Assembly: GCA_900547385.1 (NCBI GenBank)
Contig: URGQ01000001.1
Location: forward strand, 124,001 to 188,000
Source of the DNA: an uncultured Oscillospiraceae bacterium
Lineage (GTDB): Bacteria; Bacillota; Clostridia; Oscillospirales; Ruminococcaceae
Direction: 5' to 3'
DNA length: 64,000 nucleotides
Shown: positions 17,810 to 26,439 of the stretch, piece by piece
Layout of the letters: each line of letters begins with the position of its first letter
Numbering within the stretch: position 1 is the first letter of the stretch
Notes under the pieces: generated by a model
What the model was told of the DNA's origin: nothing
The model's input: the letters and a program-made list of their open reading frames with translations, nothing else
Databases searched by the model: none
Position numbers and translations under genes: made by a program

Positions 17810-18712
17810 TCAAAGGCCCGTCCCATCAAAGGGCGGGGTGTAGGCGGCATCGGCGGAAGAACGCTGCTGGGTATAGCCCAAAAAGCCCAGCTCCTCCGCC
17901 CGCTCGCAGGCCTTGCGGTATTCGTAGGTAAAAATGGGGCGCTGCAATTCCCGGATGGCAATACCGGCAGGCGGAGTATACTGGCTCATCAAGCTCAGCC
18001 GAATATCCTCCGGAGAGAAATTATCCGCCAGCCAGTTCAGCAGCCTTAGGCTGTCCTTATGGGCTCCCGGCAGCACCAGGTGCCGCACCACCATACCGCT
18101 TTGCAGCATGCCGTTTTCATCAAAGCGCACCGGCCCCACCTGCCGGAACATCTCCCGCAGGGCCTGGGCCGCCACGGCAAAATAATCCGGCGCAGCAGAA
18201 TACCGGGCGGAAAGCGCGCTGTCGTAATATTTCAGGTCGGGCAGGTAGATCTGCACCCTGCCCTCCAGCAGCCGCAGCATTTCCACCCGCTCGTACCCGC
18301 CGGTATTATACAGTACCGGGATCGCCAGGCGTTCGCCGCACAGGTTCAGCGCTTCCAGTATCCACGGCAGATACTGCGTGGGGGTAACCAAATTGATATT
18401 GTACGCCCCCTGCGCCTGCAATGCAAGGAAAACTTCCGCCAGCCGTCCGGCGGTGATCTCTTTCCCCTCGCCCCCGTGGCTGATGGCGCCATTCTGGCAA
18501 AAAACGCAGCCCAGCGTACACCCGCAGAAAAACACCGTCCCGGAGCCCCGTTCGGGGTCCTCCCCGCTGATGCAGGGCTCCTCCCACCGGTGGAGAGCGG
18601 CCCGGGCGGCGCGCAGGGTATTCCCCGCCCCGCAGCGGCCAGTTTGGGTACGGCGGTCCGCCCCGCAGCGGCGGGGACATAGTTCGCAATGTTCGGGGAT
18701 TAGTACCGCCAT
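17810..18712 (-). CDS. Radical SAM protein, PflX/PflA-like
   Basis: A 300-residue radical S-adenosylmethionine protein. The cluster-binding motif CTLGCVFCQN (CxxxCxxC) is at about residues 65-74. Four extra cysteines at the N-terminus (CELCPRRC and RCGAG) could hold an auxiliary metal site, as in the PflX-like group (COG1313). Relatives resemble pyruvate-formate-lyase activating enzymes but have no proven substrate. It is the first gene of the run with yfmF, yfmH and the EamA transporter, 26 bases upstream of yfmF. The grouping suggests a shared function, perhaps peptide modification and processing, but that is speculative. Confidence 0.85.
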   Translation of the reverse strand: MAVLIPEHCELCPRRCGADRRTQTGRCGAGNTLRAARAALHRWEEPCISGEDPERGSGTVFFCGCTLGCVFCQNGAISHGGEGKEITAGRLAEVFLALQAQGAYNINLVTPTQYLPWILEALNLCGERLAIPVLYNTGGYERVEMLRLLEGRVQIYLPDLKYYDSALSARYSAAPDYFAVAAQALREMFRQVGPVRFDENGMLQSGMVVRHLVLPGAHKDSLRLLNWLADNFSPEDIRLSLMSQYTPPAGIAIRELQRPIFTYEYRKACERAEELGFLGYTQQRSSADAAYTPPFDGTGL

Positions 18713-18735
18713 ACACTTTACCGCCTTTCAGCACA

Positions 18736-18759
18736 ATGCCGCAGGCAGTCCTGCGGCAT
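18736..18759 (-). terminator. GC hairpin between pmbA and the radical SAM gene
   Basis: Ten-pair stem ATGCCGCAGG/CCTGCGGCAT with a four-base loop, just downstream of pmbA. There is no T-run, so it may stabilise a 3' end or partly terminate. Confidence 0.5.
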
Positions 18760-18781
18760 CGTGAAATTTAAGATAATAAAT

Positions 18782-20074
18782 TTATTTTGCGATGATGCCA
18801 TCAAATGCCGCCCAGGGCAGCACACTGTAACCATCGCACACCGTCTCCCGGCTGATGCCGCGGAGATTCTTCAGCAGCTCGGCAAAGTTGCCGCTGATCA
18901 TGGTTTCGGTCACGGCGCCGGCCAGCTTGCCGTCTTTAATGAGGAAGCTGTTCTTGGCCACGCCGTTAAAGTCGCCGCTGGCGCCGGGCTGGCCGCCGGA
19001 GAAGCGGTTGATAAGAATGCCGTTCTTGATCCCGGCAATGATCTCCTCCAAACTCTGCTCGCCAGGATGCAGGAAGTAGGCGCCGCTCTGGTTGGCAGCG
19101 CGTTTCTGGCCGGTCTTGCGTGCCGCGTATTCGGAAAGGCAGAAGCTCTCCAGCACGCCATCCCGCAGAATAACGCCGTTTTCGCTCTTATAGCCATTGC
19201 TGTCAAAGCGTTCACCGCAGACGATGCGCTCATCCAGCGGCCTTGTTTCCAGCGTAATGCCGCTGGAGGCGACCTTTTGGCCCAGCTTATCCTTCCAGAT
19301 ACTCGTATCACTGATGAGGGCATAATCCCCAGCATAGCAGCCCAGCGCGGTGCCCAGGAATTCTCCCATAAAAGCCGGACTCACCAGCAGCGTCCCCTCA
19401 AATTTCTCCGGAACAGGCGCGGCGGTCAGGTCAGCCTCGGCATCCCGCAGCAGGCGGCGCATCATGCCGGTCTCCATTAGGGGTTGGTCCAGCCGGTCGG
19501 TCAGGTAGCCGGTGCCGTTAAAGGAACCCGCCTTCTCCCCCTCGTGGGCGGAGAACATGGTGCTGATGATATACCCACCGTTCTGGTAGCGCATCTCCAC
19601 ACCGTTGGTGTTCATCAGCAGGATGTCGTCGTGGTCATATTTCGCGATGAGCTGTTCCATATTGATCTTGGGATACTCGGTGTGCAGGGTATCCATGTAC
19701 TCCCGCAGCCTGTCAAAGAGCTTATCCCGGTCGGGGGTAAGCACCCCGGCGGTAAAGCTCATATTCTCTGCCTTGGGCGCGATGGATTCCGCTTCATCGG
19801 GCTGGGCTGCCATCACCGCCGCCATGCAGTCCTTTACCGCGGCGTCTATGGCTTCCTTTTCGCAGGAATTGGTGTGAATATTGCCGGTTTTCTGCTCCTT
19901 GATCGCCTTGAGGGAAAGTCCGCTCTTAAAGCCGGAGCGCATTAGGCTGAATTCCCCGCCATCAATGTTCAGTTCGTCTATCTTGCCGCTGGTCACAATC
20001 ACGGCGGCGTCATCGGCGCCGGCCTTTTGCAGCTGTTCCAGCGCGTAGCTGGCTGCGTCCTTCAAATTCATCAT
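18782..20074 (-). CDS. pmbA: TldE/PmbA-type metalloprotease subunit
   Basis: A 430-residue member of the TldD/PmbA family. With TldD it forms a heterodimeric protease that in E. coli matures microcin B17 and degrades unfolded peptides. PmbA lacks the HExxxH motif and none is seen here, which fits the non-catalytic subunit. The C-terminal half (LLVSPAFMGEFLG, GTFR-like SGDFNGVAKNSFLIKDGKL) is typical. It starts ten bases after the tldD stop, with GAGGGAAG upstream, and is the last gene of the deoB-lepB-murJ-mnmA-tldD-pmbA run. Confidence 0.9.
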   Translation of the reverse strand: MMNLKDAASYALEQLQKAGADDAAVIVTSGKIDELNIDGGEFSLMRSGFKSGLSLKAIKEQKTGNIHTNSCEKEAIDAAVKDCMAAVMAAQPDEAESIAPKAENMSFTAGVLTPDRDKLFDRLREYMDTLHTEYPKINMEQLIAKYDHDDILLMNTNGVEMRYQNGGYIISTMFSAHEGEKAGSFNGTGYLTDRLDQPLMETGMMRRLLRDAEADLTAAPVPEKFEGTLLVSPAFMGEFLGTALGCYAGDYALISDTSIWKDKLGQKVASSGITLETRPLDERIVCGERFDSNGYKSENGVILRDGVLESFCLSEYAARKTGQKRAANQSGAYFLHPGEQSLEEIIAGIKNGILINRFSGGQPGASGDFNGVAKNSFLIKDGKLAGAVTETMISGNFAELLKNLRGISRETVCDGYSVLPWAAFDGIIAK

Positions 20075-20084
20075 GCTGCTTCCC

Positions 20085-21470
20085 TCACTTTCCCGCTACA
20101 TTCACTTTGCACTTTACGGCCGGGCCACCCATGCCCACCGGCATCGGCTGCTTTTTGCCGCAGGTACCGCTGCAGCTCCACACCATGTCGTCGCTCAGCA
20201 TATCCACGGTTTGCAGCATCTGGAATGCGAAGCCGGAAATGGTGGTATCCCGCACCGCGCGGCCCAGCTTGCCGTTCTTGATCTCATACCCCATCATAAT
20301 ACCAAACATGAACTCGCCGGTGGTATCGGCCTGGCCGTTATTGGTCTGGGTAAAGTAATAACCGTCATCAATGGCGGCAATCATATCCTCCAGCTTGTCC
20401 TTGCCGGGCAGGATGGCGGTGTTTCTCATACGGATCAGCGGCTCATCGCTGTACGCATAGCCGCGGGCATTGCCGTGCGGCTCCATGCCAAAGTGCTGGG
20501 CGGTCTCACGGCTGTTCATGTAGCCCACCAGGATGCCGTCCTTGATGAGGACTTCATCAGAAGCGGGCGTGCCCTCATCATCTACATACACCGGCAGCGG
20601 GGCACGGCTGCCATCGGGCAGGGTGTGGGCATAGTCCACCATGGTAATAAGGTCAGTAGCGACCCGCTTGCCCAGGTTGTGCGCAGCCACGGAGCCGCCC
20701 AGCACCAGGTCGGCCTCTACGGTGTGGCCCACGGCCTCGTGTGCCAGAATACCGGCCAGCGCCGGAGCCAGCACAACATCCTTCAGCCCTGCGTTGGTAA
20801 AGACGCCCTCGCGCTTCTTCATCAGCAGCTCCACCTGCTCGTCCAGCTTTTCGTAGTACTTGCTGGGGTCGGTAAAGTGGTCGGTAAGGACGCCCTCGCC
20901 GCCGCCCAGCACATCAAAGATCTCAACCGGCATCCCATCGGGCGCGTCAGCGGTAAGCTGCACGACCAGATGGGTGCGGGGCCGCACGCTGTGGCTGTTG
21001 GTGCCGTCGCTGACAGTCAGCAGCTTCTCCATGCAGTCATGGCGCAGCAGCACCCGGCGGCTTAACAGATTGGGGTACTTCTGCTTCAGGTAATCATCCG
21101 CCGCCCGTACAAACTCGATGTAGTCCTTCTGCGGCACCTCAATATATTCCTTATCCTTCGCCACCATGCCGCTGGGCAGCACCGGCAGCGCGGGACGGTT
21201 CTTCTTCACGCGGGCATCCAGGAAAAGCGCGTTCTCCTCGGCGGCCTTCAGCACGCGGCGCACACTCTCCTCATCGTATTCCACGGCGCTGGCAAAGCCA
21301 TAAACGCCATTGCGGTACACCCGTGCGGAAACACCGCCCTGCTGGGCGCGGGCATTGCTTTGCAGGTCGCCGTTCAGCATGGCTACCGCGTGGCTGGTGC
21401 TGATCTGCGCGCGCAGCTCCACATGGCCGTGCAGCTGCGGTGCAAAGGATGAAAGATAATCTTTCAGCAT
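20085..21470 (-). CDS. tldD: TldD metalloprotease
   Basis: The catalytic subunit of the TldD/PmbA protease, 461 residues. The zinc motif HEAVGHTVEAD (HExxxH) is in the middle third and the downstream EGTPASDEVLIKDGILVGYM matches the family. The start overlaps the end of mnmA by seven bases, and pmbA follows after ten bases, so the genes are co-transcribed. No modified-peptide precursor was recognised nearby; housekeeping peptide turnover is the simplest role. Confidence 0.93.
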   Translation of the reverse strand: MLKDYLSSFAPQLHGHVELRAQISTSHAVAMLNGDLQSNARAQQGGVSARVYRNGVYGFASAVEYDEESVRRVLKAAEENALFLDARVKKNRPALPVLPSGMVAKDKEYIEVPQKDYIEFVRAADDYLKQKYPNLLSRRVLLRHDCMEKLLTVSDGTNSHSVRPRTHLVVQLTADAPDGMPVEIFDVLGGGEGVLTDHFTDPSKYYEKLDEQVELLMKKREGVFTNAGLKDVVLAPALAGILAHEAVGHTVEADLVLGGSVAAHNLGKRVATDLITMVDYAHTLPDGSRAPLPVYVDDEGTPASDEVLIKDGILVGYMNSRETAQHFGMEPHGNARGYAYSDEPLIRMRNTAILPGKDKLEDMIAAIDDGYYFTQTNNGQADTTGEFMFGIMMGYEIKNGKLGRAVRDTTISGFAFQMLQTVDMLSDDMVWSCSGTCGKKQPMPVGMGGPAVKCKVNVAGK

Positions 21471-22552
21471 ATCGGTTCCTCCATATCTAATATCGTTCCG
21501 CCGCCGATGACCGACCCGTTGCGGTAGAAAACCACCGCCTGGCCGGGCGCCGGGGCGCGTTGTGCTTCCATAAAGTCCACCCGGACGGTACCGGGGATGG
21601 GGCCGGGGCTGATAACCGCCGCGGCCGCCCGGTGGGCATATCTTATCTTCGCTTCCACTTCCAGCGGTCCGTGCAGGTCCTCTATGGCGATCCAGTTGAG
21701 GTCATCAGCAAAGATGGTCCTGCGAAACAGCCGGCTTTCCTCGGTGGTCAGCTCCACGGTGTTTTCCGCCGCGTTAATGCGCCGCACAAAGGCATGGCAC
21801 CCCAGCGAGATGCCCAGCCCCTTGCGCTGACCGATGGTATAGTGAGTAATGCCTTTATTGGGGCCGAGCACCGTACCATCCTCCGCCACAAACTGCCCGG
21901 CGGGCAGTTCTTTTCCCGTCCAGCGCCGCAGGAATGCATTATAGTCGCCATCCGGCACAAAGCAGATATCCTGGCTGTCCGGCTTTTTTGCCACCACCAG
22001 TCCGCTTTCCTCCGCTATGGCGCGTATCTCCGGCTTGGAGTACTCCCCCAGCGGCAGCCGCAGCATGGCCAGCTGCTCCTGCGTCAGGTTATACAGCACA
22101 TAGCTCTGGTCCTTTTCGGGATGAATGGCTCTTTTCAGCTCCCAGCGGCCGGTCGCTTCATTATAGCTGCAGCGGGCATAGTGTCCGGTCGCCATCAGGT
22201 CAAAGCCCAGCTCCCGGAGCTTATGGGAAAAGGCCCCAAATTTAATATACCGGTTGCAGTTGATGCAGGGATTGGGGGTACGCCCGCGCAGGTACTCCTC
22301 CGCAAAGGGCGCGACCACCTCCTGCCGGAACAGCTCCTTGTAGTTGATCGCATAGTGCGGAATGCCCAGCTGCTGGCACACATAGGCCGCGTCCCGCACA
22401 TCGTCGGCGCTGCAGCAGCCGGATTCCAGCGCGGGATCATCCCACAGCTTAAAGGTCACACCGGTGACCTCATAGCCCTGCCGCAGCAGCAGATAGGCCG
22501 CCACCGAGCTGTCCACTCCGCCGCTCATGCCTACCATGATCTTCCGGGCCAT
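21464..22552 (-). CDS. mnmA: tRNA-specific 2-thiouridylase MnmA
   Basis: Thiolates U34 of tRNAs for Glu, Gln and Lys using ATP and a persulfide relay. The 362-residue protein has the PP-loop GMSGGVDSSVAAYLL near the N-terminus. The first catalytic cysteine is in TPNPCINCNRYIKFG and the second in SQDICFVPDG. The C-terminal beta-barrel is complete (GQAVVFYRNGSVIGGG). The ATG giving MARKIMVG was chosen for GGAGG eight bases upstream; 29 codons of upstream open frame lack such support. Confidence 0.95.
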   Translation of the reverse strand: MARKIMVGMSGGVDSSVAAYLLLRQGYEVTGVTFKLWDDPALESGCCSADDVRDAAYVCQQLGIPHYAINYKELFRQEVVAPFAEEYLRGRTPNPCINCNRYIKFGAFSHKLRELGFDLMATGHYARCSYNEATGRWELKRAIHPEKDQSYVLYNLTQEQLAMLRLPLGEYSKPEIRAIAEESGLVVAKKPDSQDICFVPDGDYNAFLRRWTGKELPAGQFVAEDGTVLGPNKGITHYTIGQRKGLGISLGCHAFVRRINAAENTVELTTEESRLFRRTIFADDLNWIAIEDLHGPLEVEAKIRYAHRAAAAVISPGPIPGTVRVDFMEAQRAPAPGQAVVFYRNGSVIGGGTILDMEEPIC

Positions 22553-22589
22553 CGGTGTTCCCTCCTTTTCGGTAAAATAAAGTTTTGTC

Positions 22590-24122
22590 TTATGCCGGGC
22601 GTCTCCGGTGGAAACGCTCCGCAATGGCCACCACCACATGGCCCAGCTCCTTCACCCGCAGCAGCAGGCAGGCGATAAAGTAAACGATCATCGCCACTAC
22701 GATCGCTGCCAGCAGGCTCACCAGCAGCGAGGTCGTCTTGGTAGAAAACCAGTGGTAGAAAGGCAGCGTCACCGCGGTCATGGCCCCGGCCGCTATTATC
22801 ATCTTCAGGTAGGTCCCCGCCAGGTACCGGTAGCCCATATGCCCCATCTTGCGCTGCAGCTGAATAATCAGCAGCACGGTGGTAATAAAGCTGGAAAGCG
22901 CCGTCGCCAGCGCCAGCCCCTTGTGCTCCATCGTCCGCATCAGCAGCAGATTAATGACGATATTAAGCACGATCGCCAGCAGCGAATTGATGGTCGGCGT
23001 CTTGGTATCCTGCAGGGCGTAGTACACATTGATGGTCACTTCCTTGATGCTGTAAAAGAGCAGCCCCAGCGAGTAGAAAAACACAACCTCCCCGGTGCGC
23101 TGCACATCAAATTCGGTAAACTCCCCGCGGAAAAACAGCAGCTGCACAAATTCCTTGGAGAACATCATCATGCCCGCCGAAATGGGGATGACAAACAGCC
23201 CGATGATACCGCAGCTGGAGCGGTAGGTGTGCTTCAGCTGCCGGGTATCGCTGGCGGCGGAAAGCCGGGAGAGCTGCGGGAACAGCGCAGTGGTGATAGA
23301 GACCACAAACACCGAGGTCACAAACCCGGTGATGCGGTTGCCGTAATTCAGCACCGAGACCACGCCCTCCGAAAGCAGCGAGGCGATGCTCTTATCAATG
23401 ATGATATTGATGGAATTGATGGTCTTGCCCAGGAAGATAGGCAGAACCATCACCAGGAATTTACGGATATTATGGTTGCGGAAGGCGATATCCGGGTGGT
23501 AGCAGAACTGCCGCCGCAGCGCCACCAGTAGCACCAGCAGGAACTCCCCTGCGTAGCCGATGACAACGCCCCAGCCCAGCATATCGTAGTTCTCTCCGGA
23601 AAGGAGAATGGTGGCGATGACCGCGATGTTCAGCGGCACGCTCACCATGCCAACGGTAAAAAAGCAGCCCTTCATCTGCAGGTAGCCCTGCAAAATATAG
23701 CCGACCCCCAGGAACACCAGCGAGGCGATCATGATGGAGGAAAGGTTCACCGTTAGGTCCAGCTGTGCGCCCTCAAAGCCCAGCGCGAACAGCCGCACAA
23801 TGGGATACCGCAGCGCCAGAAACACAGCGATAAAGCCCACCGAGAGCAAAAACGACATGGTGATCACCTGGTCGTGGAACGGCTTTTCCTCACCGGGGCG
23901 GTTCTGCTGCAGGTCGGTATAAACGCTGATATAGCTGGTCAGCATAGCGGTACCCAGCCCGGAAAAGAGAATGGTGGGCAGGGTGAACGCCACCACATAG
24001 GCGTCACTTACATTGCTGGCACCGTAAGAAAAGGCCAGCGAAAGCTCCCGGCAGAAGCCGAGCACCTTGGCCAGTATCGTGGTCAGCACCATGATGATGG
24101 CATGGACAGCGGTCTTGTTCAT
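22590..24122 (-). CDS. murJ: Lipid II flippase MurJ (MviN)
   Basis: A 510-residue membrane protein with about 14 helices, required to flip lipid II during peptidoglycan synthesis. The N-terminus (VLTTILAKVLGFCRELSLAF, then GASNVSDAY) is the classic MurJ signature, with the conserved Arg in FCRE. The C-terminal cytoplasmic end carries RVKELGHVVVAIAERFHRRR. It lies between lepB and mnmA in one run, 39 and 37 bases from its neighbours. It is distinct in sequence from the SpoVB-like flippase at 6961-8499. Confidence 0.93.
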   Translation of the reverse strand: MNKTAVHAIIMVLTTILAKVLGFCRELSLAFSYGASNVSDAYVVAFTLPTILFSGLGTAMLTSYISVYTDLQQNRPGEEKPFHDQVITMSFLLSVGFIAVFLALRYPIVRLFALGFEGAQLDLTVNLSSIMIASLVFLGVGYILQGYLQMKGCFFTVGMVSVPLNIAVIATILLSGENYDMLGWGVVIGYAGEFLLVLLVALRRQFCYHPDIAFRNHNIRKFLVMVLPIFLGKTINSINIIIDKSIASLLSEGVVSVLNYGNRITGFVTSVFVVSITTALFPQLSRLSAASDTRQLKHTYRSSCGIIGLFVIPISAGMMMFSKEFVQLLFFRGEFTEFDVQRTGEVVFFYSLGLLFYSIKEVTINVYYALQDTKTPTINSLLAIVLNIVINLLLMRTMEHKGLALATALSSFITTVLLIIQLQRKMGHMGYRYLAGTYLKMIIAAGAMTAVTLPFYHWFSTKTTSLLVSLLAAIVVAMIVYFIACLLLRVKELGHVVVAIAERFHRRRPA

Positions 24123-24161
24123 TTACTCATAGCTCCGTTACGAAATGTGATAAACGCCGCC

Positions 24162-24782
24162 TTACTGCAGCTTGCCAAAATTACTGAACGGGAAAAGGGT
24201 GAAGATCGCCCGTCCCTGGATGGACTCGCCAGAAACATAGGGGTTCTGCCAGTAACGGCTATCCATGGAATTGGCCCGGTTATCGCCCATAAAGAGGTAA
24301 TACCCCTCCGGGACATCAAACTCACTGGGAATGGCATACTGGTACACCACATAGCTTTCCTGCTGCACCTCTCCGTTTATGGTCACGGCGCCGCTTTCAT
24401 CAATCTCCACATGGTCGCCCGGCAGCCCGATGAGCCGCTTGATGAGTGTGGTGCCGGCCAGCTCCGGGGTCTCCGCCGTAAAGACGATGATATCCCCGCG
24501 CTCCAGCTTTTCCAGGTCATGCACCCGCAGCGCGAAAAGCGCGCTGTGCTCGGCAATGGTCGGCTCCATGCTGCCCGTGGGCACAATCGGCACAAAGAAC
24601 ACAAATTTCACGATCAAAAACAGTGCCAAAATCTCCAGCCCAAAGGGCAGGATCCACTCCTTATACAGCCGCTTAAAGGTCATGGGCTGCTTTTCTTTCT
24701 TTGGGGTATTTTCAGGTTTTTTTTCGCCGGCGGCAGGGGCGGTATTCTCCGGCTGGCCGGCATTCTCTATGATATCGGTCAT
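24162..24782 (-). CDS. lepB: Signal peptidase I
   Basis: Membrane serine protease that removes signal peptides from exported proteins, 206 residues. After a charged, Pro/Lys-rich N-terminus (about 35 residues) comes one membrane helix (ILALFLIVKFVFFVPIV). The catalytic Ser is in PTGSMEPTI and the general-base Lys in TTLIKRLIGLPGD. The C-terminal box GYYLFMGDNRANSMDSRYW is intact. The cytoplasmic extension is longer than in minimal Gram-positive enzymes. It sits 22 bases after deoB and upstream of murJ. Confidence 0.95.
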   Translation of the reverse strand: MTDIIENAGQPENTAPAAGEKKPENTPKKEKQPMTFKRLYKEWILPFGLEILALFLIVKFVFFVPIVPTGSMEPTIAEHSALFALRVHDLEKLERGDIIVFTAETPELAGTTLIKRLIGLPGDHVEIDESGAVTINGEVQQESYVVYQYAIPSEFDVPEGYYLFMGDNRANSMDSRYWQNPYVSGESIQGRAIFTLFPFSNFGKLQ

Positions 24783-24804
24783 GCTATATCCTCACAGTGT
24801 TTCT

Positions 24805-25977
24805 TTACTTCAGTATTTCCTTCAGGAAGCTCTCTCCGGCGATCTCCGCCTTGACGCCCAGGTATTCCGCCACGGTGGCGGCCAGGTCGGCGTAGGTGCT
24901 CCGGGTACCAATATTGACTCCCGGCTTCACTTTTGCGCCGTAGGCCAGCATGGGCACATGCTCCCGGGAATGATCGGTGCTGGGAGTGGAAGGATCGCAG
25001 CCGTGGTCTGCCGTGATGAACAGCAGGTCATCGGGCCGCAGCAGCGGCAGCAGCTCCCGCAGCTGCCCATCAAATTCCGTCAGCGCGTTGGCATAGCCGT
25101 CCACATCATTGCGGTGGCCGTACAGCATATCAAAGTCCACCAGGTTCACAAAGCACAGTCCGTTAAAATCCTTTTTGGCATAATCCAGCGTGTGGTTCAT
25201 ACCGTCGGCGTTGCTCTTGTTGCGCACCATCTCGGTAATGCCCTGCCCGGCAAAGATATCATAGATCTTCCCCACGCCAATGGAGGCCAGCCCCGCCGCC
25301 TGGATGTAATCCAGCAGCGTTTTCTTGGGGGGCTTCAGCGAAAAATCATGCCGGTTGCTGGTGCGGGTGTAGTTGGGGTATTCCCCCACATACGGCCGCG
25401 CAATGACCCGTCCGACCCCCAGCTCAGGCCCCTGCAGCATTTCCCGCGCCTCTTCGCAGATATGATAAAGCTCCTCCACCGGCACATCGGCCTCGTTGGC
25501 CGCGATTTGAAACACACTGTCCGCCGAGGTATAGCAGATCAGCCCGCCGGTTTCCTTCTGCTCCCGGCCGTAGTCCTTTATCACCTCGGTCCCGGAATAG
25601 GGCTTATTGCACAGCACCTTACGCCCGGTCTTTTCCTCAAAGGCCTTGATAAAGCTCTCCGGGAAACCATCGGGGAAGGTCGGCATCGGCTGGGGCGAAA
25701 TAACTCCCGCCAGCTCCCAGTGTCCGATGGTGGTATCCTTGCCGCGGCTCTTTTCCGCCATGCGGCCGTAGGCGCCCACCGGGGCCGCCGCCGGAGTGCC
25801 GCAGCCCACCTCATCAATATTAAAGATGCCCATTTTCGTCAGCATCGGGATATCCAGCTTGGAGGAAGTGGTGCAGGCACGCAGGGTATTGCTGCCCGCA
25901 TCGCCAAAGTCTGCGCTATCTGGCATTTCGCCGCAGCCGCAGCTATCCAGCACAATGAGAAAAACGCGCTTTTCCAT
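24805..25977 (-). CDS. deoB: Phosphopentomutase
   Basis: Interconverts ribose-1-phosphate and ribose-5-phosphate (and the deoxy forms), feeding the pentose part of nucleosides into central metabolism. The 390-residue protein belongs to the alkaline-phosphatase superfamily. The N-terminal metal ligand is in RVFLIVLDSCGCGEMPDS and the C-terminal ligands in FITADHGCDPSTPSTDHSREH. The length is typical. It is first in the run leading to lepB and murJ, and its product would complement purine nucleoside breakdown encoded further along. A TACAAT -10 box lies about 65 bases upstream, but its -35 is poor. Confidence 0.95.
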   Translation of the reverse strand: MEKRVFLIVLDSCGCGEMPDSADFGDAGSNTLRACTTSSKLDIPMLTKMGIFNIDEVGCGTPAAAPVGAYGRMAEKSRGKDTTIGHWELAGVISPQPMPTFPDGFPESFIKAFEEKTGRKVLCNKPYSGTEVIKDYGREQKETGGLICYTSADSVFQIAANEADVPVEELYHICEEAREMLQGPELGVGRVIARPYVGEYPNYTRTSNRHDFSLKPPKKTLLDYIQAAGLASIGVGKIYDIFAGQGITEMVRNKSNADGMNHTLDYAKKDFNGLCFVNLVDFDMLYGHRNDVDGYANALTEFDGQLRELLPLLRPDDLLFITADHGCDPSTPSTDHSREHVPMLAYGAKVKPGVNIGTRSTYADLAATVAEYLGVKAEIAGESFLKEILK

Positions 25978-26439
25978 AGTCTATACTCCTTGCTCCCCAC
26001 GCCGCAGCGCGGGGTCAAATTTCGGGAGATTTTCCCAATGCTTTATTGTATCACATTTTTGGCATAAAGGGAAGTGAACATTCCTTTAACACTCTTTTTT
26101 CTTTCTCCGCCGCGGCCCTGCCTTTTTCACGGAAAAATTCATCGTTCGCTCCTGGCACTTTCCGGTTTTCCCGGGGAAAACCGTGCTCTCCGCGCCAAAA
26201 GCGGCCATTTTCCGGCGCTCAAAAAAAGGCCATTTTTTTACGGAACCTTTACAATTCTGGGAATGTATGGGCGCATATTGCATGAATACTGGATGGTACA
26301 GGATAAGATTGCATCAAATCAGTGAAATATTGCATATGTGGGGGCGGGTTTCACCGGCGTTTCGGGCCGGTTTTCTTTGACAGATGCGGCAAAAAAGACT
26401 ACAATGAGAATTAGAAATTTGCCGCAAGGAGGCCCCGCC
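25978..26439. other. Intergenic region between deoB and glpK
   Basis: 462 bases between divergent genes. It holds a possible deoB -10 (TACAAT on minus, 26045-26050) and a perfect inverted repeat (CGGTTTTCCC g GGGAAAACCG, 26163-26183). It also holds an AT-rich block with two GGCCATTTT copies, three ATTGCAT direct repeats at 26277, 26308 and 26329, and the glpK promoter. No coding sequence is supported. Confidence 0.6.
26377..26405 (+). promoter_or_regulatory. Near-consensus promoter for glpK
   Basis: TTGACA, exactly 17 bases, TACAAT; 34 bases before the glpK ATG. Three ATTGCAT repeats lie just upstream and could bind a regulator. Confidence 0.85.

Noticed and set aside
24379..26067. 562-codon frame opposite lepB and deoB
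   Set aside because: Antisense shadow of two conserved genes; the His/Gly-rich composition is typical of such shadows.
26046..26325. Overlapping short ORFs upstream of glpK
   Set aside because: They are low-complexity, lack ribosome-binding sites, and cover the promoter region.
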